Notes: generated by a model not told the origin, from the letters alone. A stretch of DNA of 64,000 nt from Anoplolepis gracilipes (GCF_047496725.1 NC_132972.1:14027001-14091000), one strand, 5' to 3'. Counted from the stretch's first letter, positions 1 through 12,010 are shown. Numbers and translations: made by a program.

Positions 1-480
1 CTTATTAATAATGTACCGCATATTTTTCTGTCTTTCATAGTTTTTATATCCGAGTTAACGCTTTTCTTTATTCTTCTTTCTCAGAAGAAAAAAAGAGCGT
101 TTTTTTTCTGAAATAATTATTCAAAACAAATTATTGACAAAAAATTCAAATTCTTAATAACTTTTCTCTTTATTTATAAATTATATATAAAAGGACCTAA
201 TGTAAATTAAATTAAAATTGGAACAATGACATCCTTTGAAATCTATTTAAAAAAAAACCAATTTCACATAAATTATTTTGAGAGATTTAATCATTAAAAT
301 TAAGACGGAAATAATATTAAAGTTTATGTATTTGTATAATCATCTGCATGATTTTTTCATATTTAGAATTACAAACTCAGAGAAATATCGAATATTTTTC
401 GATATCACGAAACGAAAATAAACAAAAGTTTTAATTGCTCTATCAAAGAGTAGAAGTCTTCATCTCCAAATTAACGATTA
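1..480. other. AT-rich stretch, no gene seen
   Basis: Strongly AT-biased with A and T homopolymer runs. No open frame, splice-site pair or repeat worth naming was seen. Confidence 0.6.
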
Positions 481-1000
481 GCACGACCGCGTAGACTCTT
501 CGATCAGCGGTTCGCCTCCTAATTGCGTACAATCAGCGGTTTCTAGAGGAACGAGAGCGGCTTAATGAACCACCCCTTTGTCGCTCTGCGCGCGGTCGAT
601 TATGATTCAAGAATCAGACAGGCCGTAATAACAGTTTTAAAAAACTCTTGAATATTACTCGCCATATCGGCATAAACCTCTACCTACCGGCCGTGATTCG
701 TGCAAATCGCGATTTAATAGTGTCAAGGAGCGACGGTGCGCGGCGGGAGATCGGGCGTTTTGCTCCTCCAGGAATTTTATCGGGAACCGTAATCCCACGG
801 GGTAGTGGTACGGGGTAGCAGAGTCCTTTAATAACGTAATTAGCCCGGAGGATCTAGAATTTCTGTGGCGGATCGGGAATAAATTAATGCAATTATCCTT
901 GTGCTTCGCAATGGCCTGACGGAAGGGGTGGAGACTTCCTCGCTCTTTCGCCTCTTTTCTTTCGCGATACGGTTTTGTCTTCAACATCGTCCTGGATATT
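481..1000. promoter_or_regulatory. GC-richer island with homeodomain-type motifs
   Basis: Composition changes sharply to CpG-containing sequence. Two clusters of TAAT-type cores stand out, at 827-843 (TTTAATAACGTAATTAG) and 878-898. Their mixed, non-repetitive makeup inside AT-rich DNA is typical of insect non-coding regulatory elements. The 110-codon minus-strand frame crossing it (655-987) has no recognisable domain and I do not call it a gene. The regulatory role is inference. Confidence 0.28.
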
Positions 1001-1790
1001 TATATTCATTCTTTATACTCACTCTTTCTTTTTCTGTTAAACTTTTACGTCTTGTTAAATACTCAAATTCAGCTATGTATATTCTTTTTGTTACTTCGAA
1101 AATAAAACGACAATAAAAATTAAATTTTTTTTTTCATTTGTACTCTACATCTTTTTTTTTTATACAAGTGTATCTCATTAAATATCTTTGAAATAAGAAT
1201 GTAATATGTTATTATCCTTCGGAGCAAATCGTACAACTACACAAATTTCTCCCTCATGTTTTAAAATTTTGCTCCAGGTGAGCAGTTTCACGGTATTCGA
1301 TGCTTGGCGGGTGGCTGTTTTAATATGCTAAATATTCTGTCCTTCCCCTTCAAAGTGAAGGAAGGTTTGCAAATACACGACGAGCAATTACTCATCTTCG
1401 GTTCTTATTAAGGAAAATTAATGTCGTGCATTATTGTTGGATCCAGTGTGTGAACCACGAGAGATCGAAAGCTTTTATGTCTACTAGCGAGTGTTGGCTC
1501 GGCAGCGACGTGACTTCGCACGAATTACCGAGCCCGTATATCAAGGAAGAATTCCCGCGCGTGTGTGCATACGTGTCATAAAAAAAAAAAAAAGAAATAA
1601 GAAGAGCGACCGGAGGGATCCGGACATTGTCGTTCAAAGGATCTCATCTTCCGCCGTCCTTTCGTAAAAGTATACCGTTTGAATTCTCGGGCACGACCGC
1701 GAGTAAGTATGCAAATGAAATAAGAAGCGAACCAGAACCGTAACAGAACGATATCAGGGCCTCCGTATAGATATATGTACGTTGCTCTCA
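1001..1790. promoter_or_regulatory. Island with an isolated splice-donor-like site
   Basis: The first 240 bp are AT- and pyrimidine-rich. From 1241 the sequence is GC-richer. It holds CAGGTGAG at 1275-1282, which could be an E-box or a splice-like string, a poly-A tract near 1579-1592, and a strong plus-strand donor match GTAAGTAT at 1703-1710 after CACGACCGCGA. No matching upstream acceptor was found, so it could only be the end of a first exon. A weak initiator-like CCAGTGTG lies near 1444-1451. Confidence 0.2.
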
Positions 1791-2130
1791 ATTCTTTTTT
1801 TGTATTTATACTTTATCTATGTTTAATTATATTTGTAATTATGTATGTATTTGTGTTAAATAAATAAAATTAATATAAAAAACTTCAATATGAAAATTTT
1901 ATTTTATATGTTTAATACGTTTAAAATCTAAACTAAGTTTAACATTGTTACTAATATATATATTGTGTATAATAAAAAATATTAATTTCAATATTATTAT
2001 TATTGGTATATACTATAACTATTTCGGCGGTAATTTTTTCATACTTCAAAAATATTTTAAATTTTATAAAAATAATGTTATTTTAACAATATGCTACACG
2101 CGCTGCATGCAATAATAAACATCGCGCATC
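1791..2130. other. AT-rich spacer, nothing seen
   Basis: AT-rich linker between two islands with short TA runs. No gene or structured repeat was seen. Confidence 0.55.
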
Positions 2131-2490
2131 GTATAAGTAAATAAGAAATTTCCGGACACATTATCATCTACCTTGTAATCACGGTCCTGAAGGAGACGCG
2201 TCCCGGTGGTCGGACAAGGGGCCCATTACGCGAACCAGCCCCGGAACAAGAAAAAACGACACATTGTGATGTGATGTATGCGCGAGGGGTCGCGCTGTAG
2301 GATTAGAACAAAGCGCCGCGATAAAAACTGGGCATGAATCTAGACCCCGGGAAGGAGGCAGAAGCGAAGGGGAAGAAGCGGGCCAGTGGGGGCCTCACGC
2401 TTTCGAACCTGCTGTACTTTCAGTTCGAAACACGTATTCGAACCGCGTTTCCGCTCGTTCCTTCGCTCTGCTCTTGTGACATTAGTTCGC
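2131..2490. promoter_or_regulatory. GC-richer island, possible regulatory element
   Basis: CpG-containing, non-repetitive block. A GGATTA (Otx/bicoid-type) core runs straight into ACAAAG (SOX/TCF-type) at 2300-2313. The 62-codon plus-strand frame at its right edge (2386-2574) has no domain and runs into AT-rich DNA. Regulatory role inferred from composition and motifs only. Confidence 0.27.
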
Positions 2491-3480
2491 AAATTTTACG
2501 ATAACTATTACGATATTTTTTGTAGTATGGGAAAAGAGTTACCAAGTGTTAAAGTGCTGAAAATATCAAGATAATTATTTATATGTGTTATGTGTGATAT
2601 TATTACTTGATAAAAAACCATAAAATTTTATACGGTTTACCAAATAATATTAATTATAATAATTTCACAAATAACTGTAAAAGTTATAAATATAGTAACG
2701 TACAAAAATATCTTTAGAATTTTTTATTTTTGATTACTAATCGCTTTATTTCAATGGTGTGTGCATATTAATGATATATTTTTTGTTCTATTGATATTAA
2801 ATAACTCTTTTAAATGAATTATCATGTGCATTAAAAAAGTACACATATTTTGAATTCAATATCTTTAGTCATATTATGTTTAATATTTGATTTATCACAG
2901 TTGGTGATGTTATATATGGATGTCATTATACTAATGGCTGTGCAATCGCAGATATACATATAAAGTAATGAACGTTATGTGATATTTATCCTTATTAATA
3001 AAAAGAGAAGTAGCAAAAAAATAGCTAGATTTTTTCCCAAAATGAATGTATGATAAAAAGCGATTGTTTCTATTTGGCACGTGACATTATTTCTACTTAT
3101 TGTTAGTACGTGATAAAAAAAATATATTTCTAAAATAATTATAAAAAAATATCTATTACTGTAATATGTAATTTTTATACTACATTCAAACTACGTTGTA
3201 ATATATATATTACAACAAATTTGAATATATATATTCATTCATCAATTAATCTTTTCTTGAACGTATTAAAATAGATATAATAGTATCATGTATATTATTA
3301 TACATAAAACTGAAAAAGTTTTAAGATTAACAATTTGAAAAATATAAAACTAATCAAATATATTTTTAAACAGATGTTTTGAAAAAGATATAACATACAG
3401 TGTATTATATAATTCAAATTTCCTATTCAGCTATATTTGACATACGAAATTATCTATATTTTGTGAATTTATATAAATGT
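2491..3480. other. AT-rich stretch with a 22-bp palindrome
   Basis: About 1 kb of AT-rich sequence without a credible gene. The one structured element is the perfect palindrome at 3195-3216 (GTTGTAATATA and its complement), flanked by TTCAAA on the left and TTTGAA on the right, so a short cruciform or hairpin could form. Confidence 0.55.
3195..3216. repeat. Perfect 22-bp inverted repeat
   Basis: GTTGTAATATA is followed directly by its reverse complement. The AT-rich centre makes chance formation plausible; no function can be assigned. Confidence 0.7.
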
Positions 3481-4330
3481 AGAAATCCTCGTGCGCGTTT
3501 TACTTCTTCGTAAAAGTTATTTTCACGTTGGATATACGAGCAAATACGACCAGGATACAGACTTGTGCGTACGGCGAATCTACCTGGATACGGAAAGAAG
3601 AAGGAAATCCCCTACGAGAATATCTCGAGACGGAGGAGTGAGACGAGGGTGACGGCCGTGTATGGATTCGCTCTGGGCTGTTCCGAGGGCGAAGTTAGGA
3701 CGGTTTGGAAATGATGAAAAAGCTTCTTGCGTCACTGTCAGCCGCCGCCGGTCCGTATTACCTCCCTATCTTCCTCCCCCGCTCGTCCCGCAGCCTCGTC
3801 TTTCCCCTCTGTCGCCGTGTACCGAAGAACTTAGAGCCCCGCGTTCTTTCTCTATCCATCTTAATATTATTATTTCATTCCGCGCGCGAGCTCGGTTTTT
3901 AGGGCATCCTCATCTCCCTTTTTTTCTTCTTCTCTCTCGTTCTCGTGCTTCTCGACGACTTAATCGTGCGATCCGCGCGCAAGAGTTCGATCTCCCTGTT
4001 TCCCCCCTTGTGAAAACCACCTTCCGCCCTTCCCCGCCCCTGGGACCGATCCACCCGCCTCCGTCACTGGCACCCTCCACCTTCCGGAGCACCATCACTT
4101 ACGGATCAATAGGGTATGGAAGATAAACGCACCTAGAGGGGATCTATGGGGTGGAGAGAACGCGTCAGCGCGGGTGGGACAACGGAAAGGGAAAAAAGAA
4201 GGGCAAAATGGTACCCACGCGGAGGTCCCGGTGTCCCATGTCAACGAGATACAGGATACAGGGAATTTTTTGCCGCGGGTGAGATTCTTTGCTGGAAAGC
4301 ACGACGCTGTTTTCGAGAAACCGCTCAATA
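3481..4330. promoter_or_regulatory. Long CT- and CG-rich island
   Basis: Pyrimidine-rich, CpG-rich block with short poly-pyrimidine runs (3900-3950, 4010-4080). Frames of up to 154 codons exist on both strands because stop codons are rare in such composition. The translations are proline-, serine- and arginine-rich without a domain, so no CDS is called. Promoter or enhancer function is possible but not shown. Confidence 0.22.
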
Positions 4331-4770
4331 ATAGACGAGATAATGATCAATCAATGCGGGAATTGAAAGAATTATGCAAATATAAAATATGCATTGCAAA
4401 AATTGATAATCTTAGCAATGTAAGATACAGTAATAATTTTGAAATAACAATAAAATATATAGAATAAAAAGAACAATTTTTTTACTATTTAATCTCAAAT
4501 ATCAGCTGACAGAAAAAATAGATGAAATTATATTTAATATATAAATATATTAAAAAAAAATTTGTGACATAGTTTACAAACATCGTAGCGTTTCATATTT
4601 GTTAAATTATTTATTTAAGAAATAGAATCTACAAAATAGATCATACGAAATAATCAAGTCTCAATAAAATAATCCGAGACTCCTTATAATTTAAAATTTT
4701 ATCTTTACAGAAATTACAGAATTTACCAGCATTAGAGAAAGAACAAATTTATATAAACCGTAGAATTTAA
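4331..4770. other. AT-rich spacer, no gene seen
   Basis: AT-rich linker. It contains AAATATCAGCTG at 4497-4508, which resembles the start of a known insect microRNA but has no paired arm nearby. Confidence 0.55.
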
Positions 4771-5430
4771 ATCATTCAGAATTCGGCGAGCATAAGCCTG
4801 TAAGTAATAACCTGTCGCGTTGCAAATCTTGCAATCTGCCGTGGCATTATTGAAAGTATCTCGCACGGTAACGAAGAGGAGGCGTTATTCAACGTCATTT
4901 CTTTTATCGATAAACGAGATGAAGCCCGAGTTCTCTTCTCGAAGGAGGAAATCGTTAGGAGAGCGACATGCAAATTCGTTCGAAACTTTCGCCCACCTCC
5001 GGTTCTAGTACCCTCTAGGCAAGAAAAGCGGGACACGGGGGGATGCAGACGCGACTCTCGAAGAAGACGAAGAGCCGGTGGAGAAAGAGGAACAAGAGAT
5101 GGAAGAAGGCGGGTGTTTTCTGTTCCTGGCTCGTGGCGATTTATGCGCCCGAAATCGCGCGCTCCCGCTGGAAATGAAACGTCGCGAGGAAAAAGGGTAG
5201 AAAGGCGAATGAAGGGGGGACAGTGGCGCGAGGGAGACAGGACGGTTGGATGGTGGAGGCACGTGAAGGTGAGCGAGCGGTGGATTTTCTACGTGAGGTG
5301 CTTTCGCATGACCTCGTTGTCGCGAGAAAAATCGAGAATACGGATGGAATACCATTCCGGAGAGTTTGGATGAATGCAGAAGCGAAGATCGGAACAAAGA
5401 TCGTTCTCCGGAGCAGGTTTTGAATTCTTT
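4771..5430. promoter_or_regulatory. Purine/CpG-rich island
   Basis: GC-richer block with GAGA-like and GAAGA-rich runs on the plus strand. A 187-codon minus-strand frame (5005-5568) spans it and continues into AT-rich DNA. Its translation is mostly serine, proline and arginine with no recognisable domain. Best read as non-coding, possibly regulatory. Confidence 0.2.
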
Positions 5431-5603
5431 AATCAGGCATAAGCCACAGTATGTAATAATAATTCGCATTTTTTTAAATATTTTACAGACAGTCAAATAA
5501 AAAATTTCCATACTAAAAAAATAAAAAAAAGTTTTATACATATATTTTTTTTCTAAGATTTTGATCAATTTTGTTACTGCCTTTATAATTTATAATATAA
5601 ATG

Positions 5604-5646
<43 letters not shown>

Positions 5647-5780
5647 ATATATATTCTCCAATTTCTTGATATGTATAAATTTTTTTACAGCTACGAAAAA
5701 TATAAAAAGTATAAATTAGAATAAATTAAAAAATATAAATTATATTCGTTTCTTATTCTCTTCAATTTTATTTCCACGCG
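5431..5780. other. AT-rich spacer with TA microsatellite
   Basis: Contains an uninterrupted (TA)n run at about 5603-5641 and otherwise AT-rich sequence without coding potential. Confidence 0.65.
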
Positions 5781-6420
5781 TTTGTTACAAACACATTACT
5801 TAGGTTTTATTATATGTATGCTGAACGCTTCCAATCTTCTCTCGATATATGTATAACGGCGAAAAATTACATGTACAAAAGTGTAGCCGCACCTTTCATT
5901 ACCTTATCTTCCGGAGGTTATCTCGAAACCGACAAAGGCGAACCTCACGGACCTTTCCATAAACGCGCCAATAACTTCGCTACAATTTCGCCGATAAATG
6001 TATCGGGGTTGCCGCGTTGCGGTTTCGATCTTCCGATGTGGCGGCTGGTGCCGGTCATTTTTCAAGTCCCGTGAATTTTTATCGCGTCGCGACGCATCCG
6101 GCCGCACGCCATATTTACCTGGCCACCCGATAGATTCTAAACCGGCGCGAAGAAATATTGTCGTAAAAAAAGAGGCGAAATAAAATTAAAGCGAGGCACG
6201 CAACACCGGTTTGCCTGTTTCCCGATCGTCGCGATCGCTATACATCGCGCTACATCTATTGTCTCTCTTCGTGCCACTTCTCTCTTTCTCGTCCTCCTCG
6301 CCACCTCCCTTTAATCGGCCGCGTGCCGCTAGCGGAGGGGCGGTATGGCAATATGCGAAGCGAGCCAAGCCCGTTTAATATCGCAGATCGAGGCACAAAT
6401 GAATATTCATTAAACACATT
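5781..6420. promoter_or_regulatory. GC-richer island
   Basis: CpG-containing non-repetitive sequence with several short overlapping frames on both strands (60-86 codons), none recognisable. The right end carries TAAT-type motifs (ATGAATATTCATTAAAC near 6399-6415). Regulatory role is inferred from composition. Confidence 0.24.
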
Positions 6421-7030
6421 TTTCCGATTTTAATTACATCCACTAAGCGGATCTGGCCCAAGCTTACGCAGCACTTCTCTCATTCTCCTCCGCGGTCTCT
6501 CTCTTTCTCTATTTCTCTCTCTCTCTCTCTCTCTCTCACCCTTCCCCCTCTCTTCTCCCCATCTTTCTCCTGTCACTTTCTCTTTTCCTCACTGAGCCTG
6601 CTTCGCTGCCTTCCCCCGCAAAACCTCACCATTCCTTCTCTCTTTCACTCTTCAAGATCCGCACGCTTTTTAATGAAATCCCCACGGTATAGGAGCAACG
6701 AACGCCATTATTAATATCACCGGTCTATCTTTGAGCACAATAAAGAATTACTTTGTTATTAATTCCAATGTCCGGCCCCCTCGACCTCTCTCCCGCCACA
6801 AGAATCGCGTCGCTGTCGCACCGTCGTATAAAATTGGCGTATGATGGTGTATCGTGTATGTCGTGTTGAGATAGTCTTGTTTAACTTCGACGAGACTCGA
6901 CCGATGATACAATGCCGTTAAAATTTAATTTAAGCACAAGGTTTTTCTACTCACGATACGCGCTTACTCTCGCCGTTTGAAGTTTAATTTCGCTTTAGTT
7001 TTAGTGCACCATTGTTGGAAGACATATGCT
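6421..7030. promoter_or_regulatory. CT-rich tract followed by a SOX/homeodomain-rich block
   Basis: A (CT)n tract at about 6512-6537 and further pyrimidine-rich sequence are followed by a compact block at 6700-6780. It holds TAAT cores, the SOX-like ACAATAAAG (6737-6745) and CTTTGTTATTAATT (6751-6764). Close packing of SOX and homeodomain motifs is typical of developmental enhancers; this is inference from motif content. Confidence 0.3.
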
Positions 7031-7900
7031 TCGTCGTAATAATGATATGCGTCAATATTTGTAATATAATATACATAGAGTAAAGATTTAAAAAATTTGA
7101 GATTATATGCAGTAAAAAATATATGTTAAAGTATCTATTTAGATCTTACATTTATTATTTAAATATGATTATTAATCTGAGATAAAATATTGTATGCAAA
7201 TTTGGAATAAACACGTAAATTTTATTATTTTTAATTATGCTAAATTAAGACTAAATTAAAATTTACAATAATATATAAAAGACAAATTTCGTTAAAAAAA
7301 GCAAAACGATTCTTATAATATATGAAAGATTAAAATAATTACAAGTTTCAAAAATAAACGTAAAATTTCAACTTGAACTGTCATCAAATAACATCATTAA
7401 TTTAGTAACAATGTGTAACACATAAATTTCCCTTGATATCAAGTCGTTTTTTTTTATATGTTTATAGTTATTAAATATGGCTTGTTACACAAATTATGCA
7501 TTTAATTAATTGCAAATAGAAAAATTATCAATATCTTTTGCATATTTTTTTTTAATTTTTAATATATTCTAATTTAATATATTCTAATTTTTATCAAGTT
7601 ACTGTCAAATAGAAAAAGAAGTTTCTCATCTAGAAATCTAATAAAAATTATTGTATAAAGTATATAAATTAAATTATAAATGTAGTTTTTTAACTATAAT
7701 TCAACTATTTCAGTAAAAAATCAACAACCAATTTATTATGATATGAATTGAAACATTTTCTCTTTCAATTTTTAGAAAGACATTTAAAAGTCATCTAAAC
7801 ATTTGTGGATCACAGACATTGTGTTTATAGTTTAATTTGAAAAGATTTTAGTGAGCTAGAACATAGAATTTGTAATTAATTCATCAAAATGTACGCAATT
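7031..7900. other. AT-rich stretch, nothing seen
   Basis: Nearly 900 bp of AT-rich sequence with homopolymer runs. No open frame over 60 codons, no splice-site pair and no structured repeat was noted. Confidence 0.6.
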
Positions 7901-8470
7901 CGCGACATATATTCTTAAATCTTGGTAAGCGAGAGCAGAGTATGGTTCAAAGCGTCTCGTTAAACAGCCATACAGACCTCTTTCAACCCCCGCATAGTTT
8001 TTTCGCTCTTTTTCTCTTTCTCCTCCCAGCCCCAGACACCCCCAAATTTTTCTTTGTGCCTTGCCTTCCCCCCGTGTGTCCACACCCTCGCCGCGAATCG
8101 CGCACACATGACGCGATGGCGAACGGAGAACGAACGACGCATGCGTCCATGATATTTTTTTCTTCTTTCACGGCATCCCCACCCCATTTCGCCTCTTGTA
8201 AGGCGAGGGGTAGCTTGGTGGTCGAGAGTACGGGTCGACGAAGTAAGGGTGTTGCTACGGGCAACGCTAACGAGCTCCATGAGCGTCGTCAGATAGAGCA
8301 ACACACCACCATGGTATCCTCGTGCCACTCCTCGCCTACCCCCGTACACCCCCGTTAGCTCTTACGACAAACCTCATAGAAAGTTGGTTATGCATAAATA
8401 CGGTCGCTTATGTGATTGTCAGCGGCTGTACGCTCAGAAACGAGACGTTGGAGATTAATCAAATGCGCAT
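7901..8470. promoter_or_regulatory. CpG-rich island carrying an RFX X-box
   Basis: Pyrimidine-rich on the left and CpG-rich on the right. It carries an X-box at 8251-8265. Overlapping frames of 129 (minus) and 138 (plus) codons cross the island but have low-complexity, domain-free translations. The X-box and composition would fit a promoter, but no initiator or donor could be placed with confidence. Confidence 0.28.
8251..8265. promoter_or_regulatory. RFX X-box candidate (3-bp spacer)
   Basis: GTTGCT ACG GGCAAC fits the two half-sites of the RFX consensus (RYYNYY, 1-3 bp spacer, RRNRAC) with the preferred GTTGC and GGCAAC arms. In animals X-boxes bind RFX factors, often near start sites of cilium genes. 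No gene is visible beside it. Confidence 0.4.
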
Positions 8471-9101
8471 TTTTCCAAAATTTCAAGATTATTTTTTACC
8501 GATCTGTCGGAATTGTGAATCCTTTATATTATTTCTCAATAAATTCTTATTAAAATAAACAATATATTTACGTATGTACTATAATTCAGTAATTCTTGAA
8601 CAATTAATGATATAATCAAAAGTGATTATAATATACCATCATAAATTTTTATAACATTTATTGCATAGAAATCAAATTAAAGTGTGCGACAAAATTCTCT
8701 CTCTCTTTCTGTGTTTTCTATTTCTCCGATTTTTTATAATTATTTTATCTTAATTAATGTCATCCATTAATAAATAACAAAAATAAAATTAAAATATCGC
8801 TCTTTTATATCATACATGTCAGAATTACTTTTTTAAATTATCTCGATATGAAATGTCTCGATTAATTAATACACCTTGATAAAATTTATTTATATTGATT
8901 ATACTATTTATACAAATTTATAACGAGATGTTCAATATTAATTTGGTTAAATTAGCTGCATATATTTTAATTTATGTATGTATCATATATCACATATGTA
9001 TATATATATATATATATATATATTAATTATATATATTTATATATATATTATATATATATTATTAATATAATATATTAATATATATATATATTAATATATT
9101 A

Positions 9102-9170
<69 letters not shown>

Positions 9171-9480
9171 AGATAGCATCTGTATTATAAAAAAGAAATT
9201 AATGAAAAGTTTTTGTTAAAAAGTTATGATATTTGTCCTTTAATTATTAAGCAAAAATGTATAAAATAATATACATTTTTATAGTTTGCTATCGAATAAT
9301 GAATTTAAAAGTGAATTTATAAAGTATGAGTTTATAAAGTAATTTTATAAAGGATTAGGAAAATTCTGTTGATACTATGTAATACATTTCCATTTTTTGT
9401 AACGTTCATAAGACGTTCATAAGATAAATAGGATAAAATTAGAATTGCAAAGATATAATTCTTCGGAAAATTAATTTGAT
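8471..9480. other. AT-rich stretch with a long TA microsatellite
   Basis: AT-rich sequence without genes. It contains the compound TA tract at about 8996-9165. Confidence 0.6.
8996..9165. repeat. Compound TA microsatellite
   Basis: About 170 bp of almost pure alternating TA, with interspersed TTAATATA units that make nested palindromes around 9050-9110. Probably length-polymorphic. Confidence 0.85.
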
Positions 9481-9700
9481 ATTAAGGAAAAGACAAATTT
9501 TATTTTCGGGAGGATTGTTAGGACGAGGATCACGTGGTTAGGGATGAATCAGTGAGGGTTTGTCGACCACGACGGACCGCGGGAGGGTTGCTGCCAGAGT
9601 GGGAAGGCAATTACGTAATCAAGTAATTAGTCCCTGACCTCAGATAACAGGTTTCCTCGTAGTATTCAACCGTCCCGATTTTCTCATCTTCTTCTTTCAC
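9481..9700. promoter_or_regulatory. Compact island with PAR-bZIP and homeodomain motifs
   Basis: Short CpG-richer block. ATTACGTAAT at 9610-9619 is a perfect palindrome fitting PAR-bZIP sites (Pdp1, vrille class), followed within 11 bp by AAGTAATTAG, a homeodomain-type core. The dense non-repetitive motif string from 9608 to 9655 resembles an enhancer core. Inference only. Confidence 0.33.
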
Positions 9701-10280
9701 CTTTATATGTATCAACACATTTAATTCAGTCTTAATAAAGTATATAATATATGTATATATTTAACAATTCTTATTTAATAACTATTTTTGCATTATTTAG
9801 TCATTGTAAAAATTACATAATAGTATTTATACATATATGTACATGAAAAATCAAATTTATATTTATATTATCGTGTTGATAAATTACTGTTATTAAGATG
9901 ATAATTTGACATCTTTTGGAATTACTTGGCGTGTTTTCAGGATATATATTTTTTCGTGATATATGCAGGCAACATCACGTTCATTTTTCGCTCATTGGAA
10001 ATTTACGAGGGTAAGGGTGGCATTATGGGTTACGAACTGACGTCGATGGAAGGCAGTCAGAGGAGACCAAGTAAACCTTACTTATTGCTATATTTTAATA
10101 TAACGATGGTATAAGAACGCTCCACCTCCTGCCGTAACATTTATTTCGATGCCATCCTCTCTCGTTCGTCTCCGTAATCCCTTTGCGGTTTCGCATTAAT
10201 ATTCTACGCACAATGTACAAGCCACCATATGTATTAGTGCACGTTTGTGATATGCGAAACATCTGCGACGAGATCAATTT
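9701..10280. promoter_or_regulatory. AT-rich spacer then island with a possible small exon
   Basis: AT-rich to about 9925, then a GC-richer block to 10280 containing the exon candidate described separately and a TGACGTC half-palindrome near 10039-10045. Frames of about 60 codons on both strands have no recognised domain. Confidence 0.22.
9941..10010 (+). other. Weak internal exon candidate
   Basis: A TGTTTTCAG acceptor ends at 9940 and a GGTAAGG-type donor follows at 10011, bounding 70 bp that is open in one frame. An alternative acceptor (ATATGCAG) lies inside, at about 9967. Part of the translation is GNITFIFRSLEIYEG, which matches no domain I recognise. The acceptor has only a modest pyrimidine tract. 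Chance co-occurrence in AT-rich DNA is a real alternative. Confidence 0.15.
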
Positions 10281-10640
10281 TATTCGATCTTCTTATAAGA
10301 ATCATTAAATAAAGATGAAAATATCGTATCATAATATATAAGTAATTTATATATATATATATATATTTTTTTTTTCTTTTTATTATTGGCATAATTTGAT
10401 GTTATTTAAAATATAAATCTACTACTATATATATTTTTGACAGTGCATGTTTGTGATCTGTACAATTACAAAAATATTAAAAAGAACAAATTTAAAGTTA
10501 TGCGTAAAATATGAATTAATTAATAAAAACAGATAACATTTTATAAACCTCTAGAATGCTAATGGTTATATTCCATTATTTAGATCTTAGGTAAGTACTA
10601 TTTTTTAAATATACTATTTTTTTCTAATGCTATTGTTCTA
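10281..10640. other. AT-rich spacer with isolated donor-like site
   Basis: AT-rich with a short TA tract near 10349-10366. A GTAAGT donor match at 10591-10596 after ATCTTAG has no upstream acceptor giving an open exon, so it is left unassigned. Confidence 0.5.
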
Positions 10641-11080
10641 TGAAATATATCCGTTCGCGACACGAGAGTAAAATCAGAGTAAAATCCAAGAGTAAAATCA
10701 GGATCTACAAGAGCGCGGAGTCGCGAAGAATGATCAAGGAAACGTGAAACGAGTCACAGGCATCGAGTTCTTTCACAATTATTGTTCATAGCACAAAGAA
10801 CGCTTTTTTATTTCTTTTCTTTTTCCTTCCCTTTCTCTTTTCTATATCAGTCGGTTGCTCTCACCACCTTCATCTTGATAGATAATGCCAGCTTGGATAT
10901 AATGATGACCTCGCGCAAGAGATACAATGTGATATTTTCTTTTGCTAAATTATCAGCGCGCTACTTTCTCCAGCTTCTGCGCTTTGCTCCACTTAAGAAA
11001 CTAGTTATCTTTGCTTCTTCCCTGCGGTTGCTGTGTCTTCCTGCATTTATCGTACTGTTTTGTTAAATGTTCGTCTGTGA
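10641..11080. promoter_or_regulatory. Mixed-composition island
   Basis: Includes a short tandem of GAGTAAAATC-type units (about 10666-10700) and a pyrimidine-rich stretch. The plus-strand frame 10782-11066 translates to a hydrophobic phenylalanine/serine-rich string that follows from the TTT/TTC richness, so it is not called as a gene. Confidence 0.2.
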
Positions 11081-12010
11081 TATAGATATCGTTATGCATT
11101 CTAATGAGCACGTTTAGATTAAATTTGTTGAGAAATACTTCGAAATAGTTTAAGCGATGGATAATTACGTGCTAAACTTTCTTATACATTTACTTTAAGA
11201 GATCAAAAATATTTCTCAAGAAATTTATAATTTTTTTACTTTTCTGAAATATTGTAAATATAGATACGCGTATATTGTTTTATGCAAAAATAAAATATTT
11301 GCAAGGAAAAATATTCGTTCTCTGTAAAATTTCGAGCGTAAAAAAATATCTTCACAGAAAAATATGCTTGGTAGCGTTCATAATCATGATAGGATCAATG
11401 ACGGGAATTCTGATGGCCGAACGCTAACGCGCTTCGGGACGATAAGAAAATTCCCATCGCCGTAATATTCACCAGATCTCGGTTTATTTTCGCAGGCGGG
11501 TGACGGTTGAAGCAATTCGCGCGGAAGCTGGAGACACAAACAATCTGGCGCGTTCGCGGATGATAAATGTTTTCGTTTCGCGGCATCGCCGAAGTGTAGT
11601 GCTTTTAAATCCAATTCCCATAATGCTCGTCGTTTCCGTCCCTCCGTGCGAGCCATCCGGATGCTCGTCACACCTTGTCTAACCAATGAGGTGGGCTAAA
11701 AGGGAGGTGGTTGGCAAGAGGGATGGTAAAGGGCGCGAGGGAGGATGCGAGATTCGCCGCAAGCGCGTCCAAACAAACCCAGACCAAGGGATTTGAAGTG
11801 CCTCACGTTCTGAGGGATTTCGTAAGCGCGCGCGCGCGCACGACTCCGTTGTCTCATTTCTCCAGTGCGCAAAGTCCTTTTCCCGAAAAAAAAAAGATGC
11901 TGAGATTGCACGCGTATGCAAAACGAGGGTCCTCTTTTAGTCGCACCGACTGCGATTGAAACGCGCCGGAATACTCTTCCGATCTTGCAAAAGCATCGAA
12001 GTGATATTGA
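11081..12010. promoter_or_regulatory. AT-rich spacer and GC-richer island
   Basis: AT-rich to about 11370. The island from 11380 to 12010 is CpG-rich and holds a short (CG)n run with GCGCGCGCGC near 11828-11838. Overlapping frames of up to 100 codons on both strands lack domains. No initiator, donor or acceptor stands out. Confidence 0.22.

Noticed and set aside
2896..2915. ATCACAG string like the miR-2/13 family seed
   Set aside because: No precursor-sized hairpin around it; the seed alone is expected by chance.
3662..4126. 154-codon plus-strand frame
   Set aside because: Pro/Ser/Arg-rich product of CT- and CG-rich DNA, with overlapping frames in other phases.
4497..4508. AAATATCAGCTG, resembling the 5' end of insect miR-283
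   Set aside because: The match stops after 12 bases and no complementary arm exists within the following ~70 bp.
5005..5568. 187-codon minus-strand frame
   Set aside because: Begins in AT-rich DNA and becomes a Ser/Pro/Arg-rich string in a purine-rich island. No splice, promoter or domain support.
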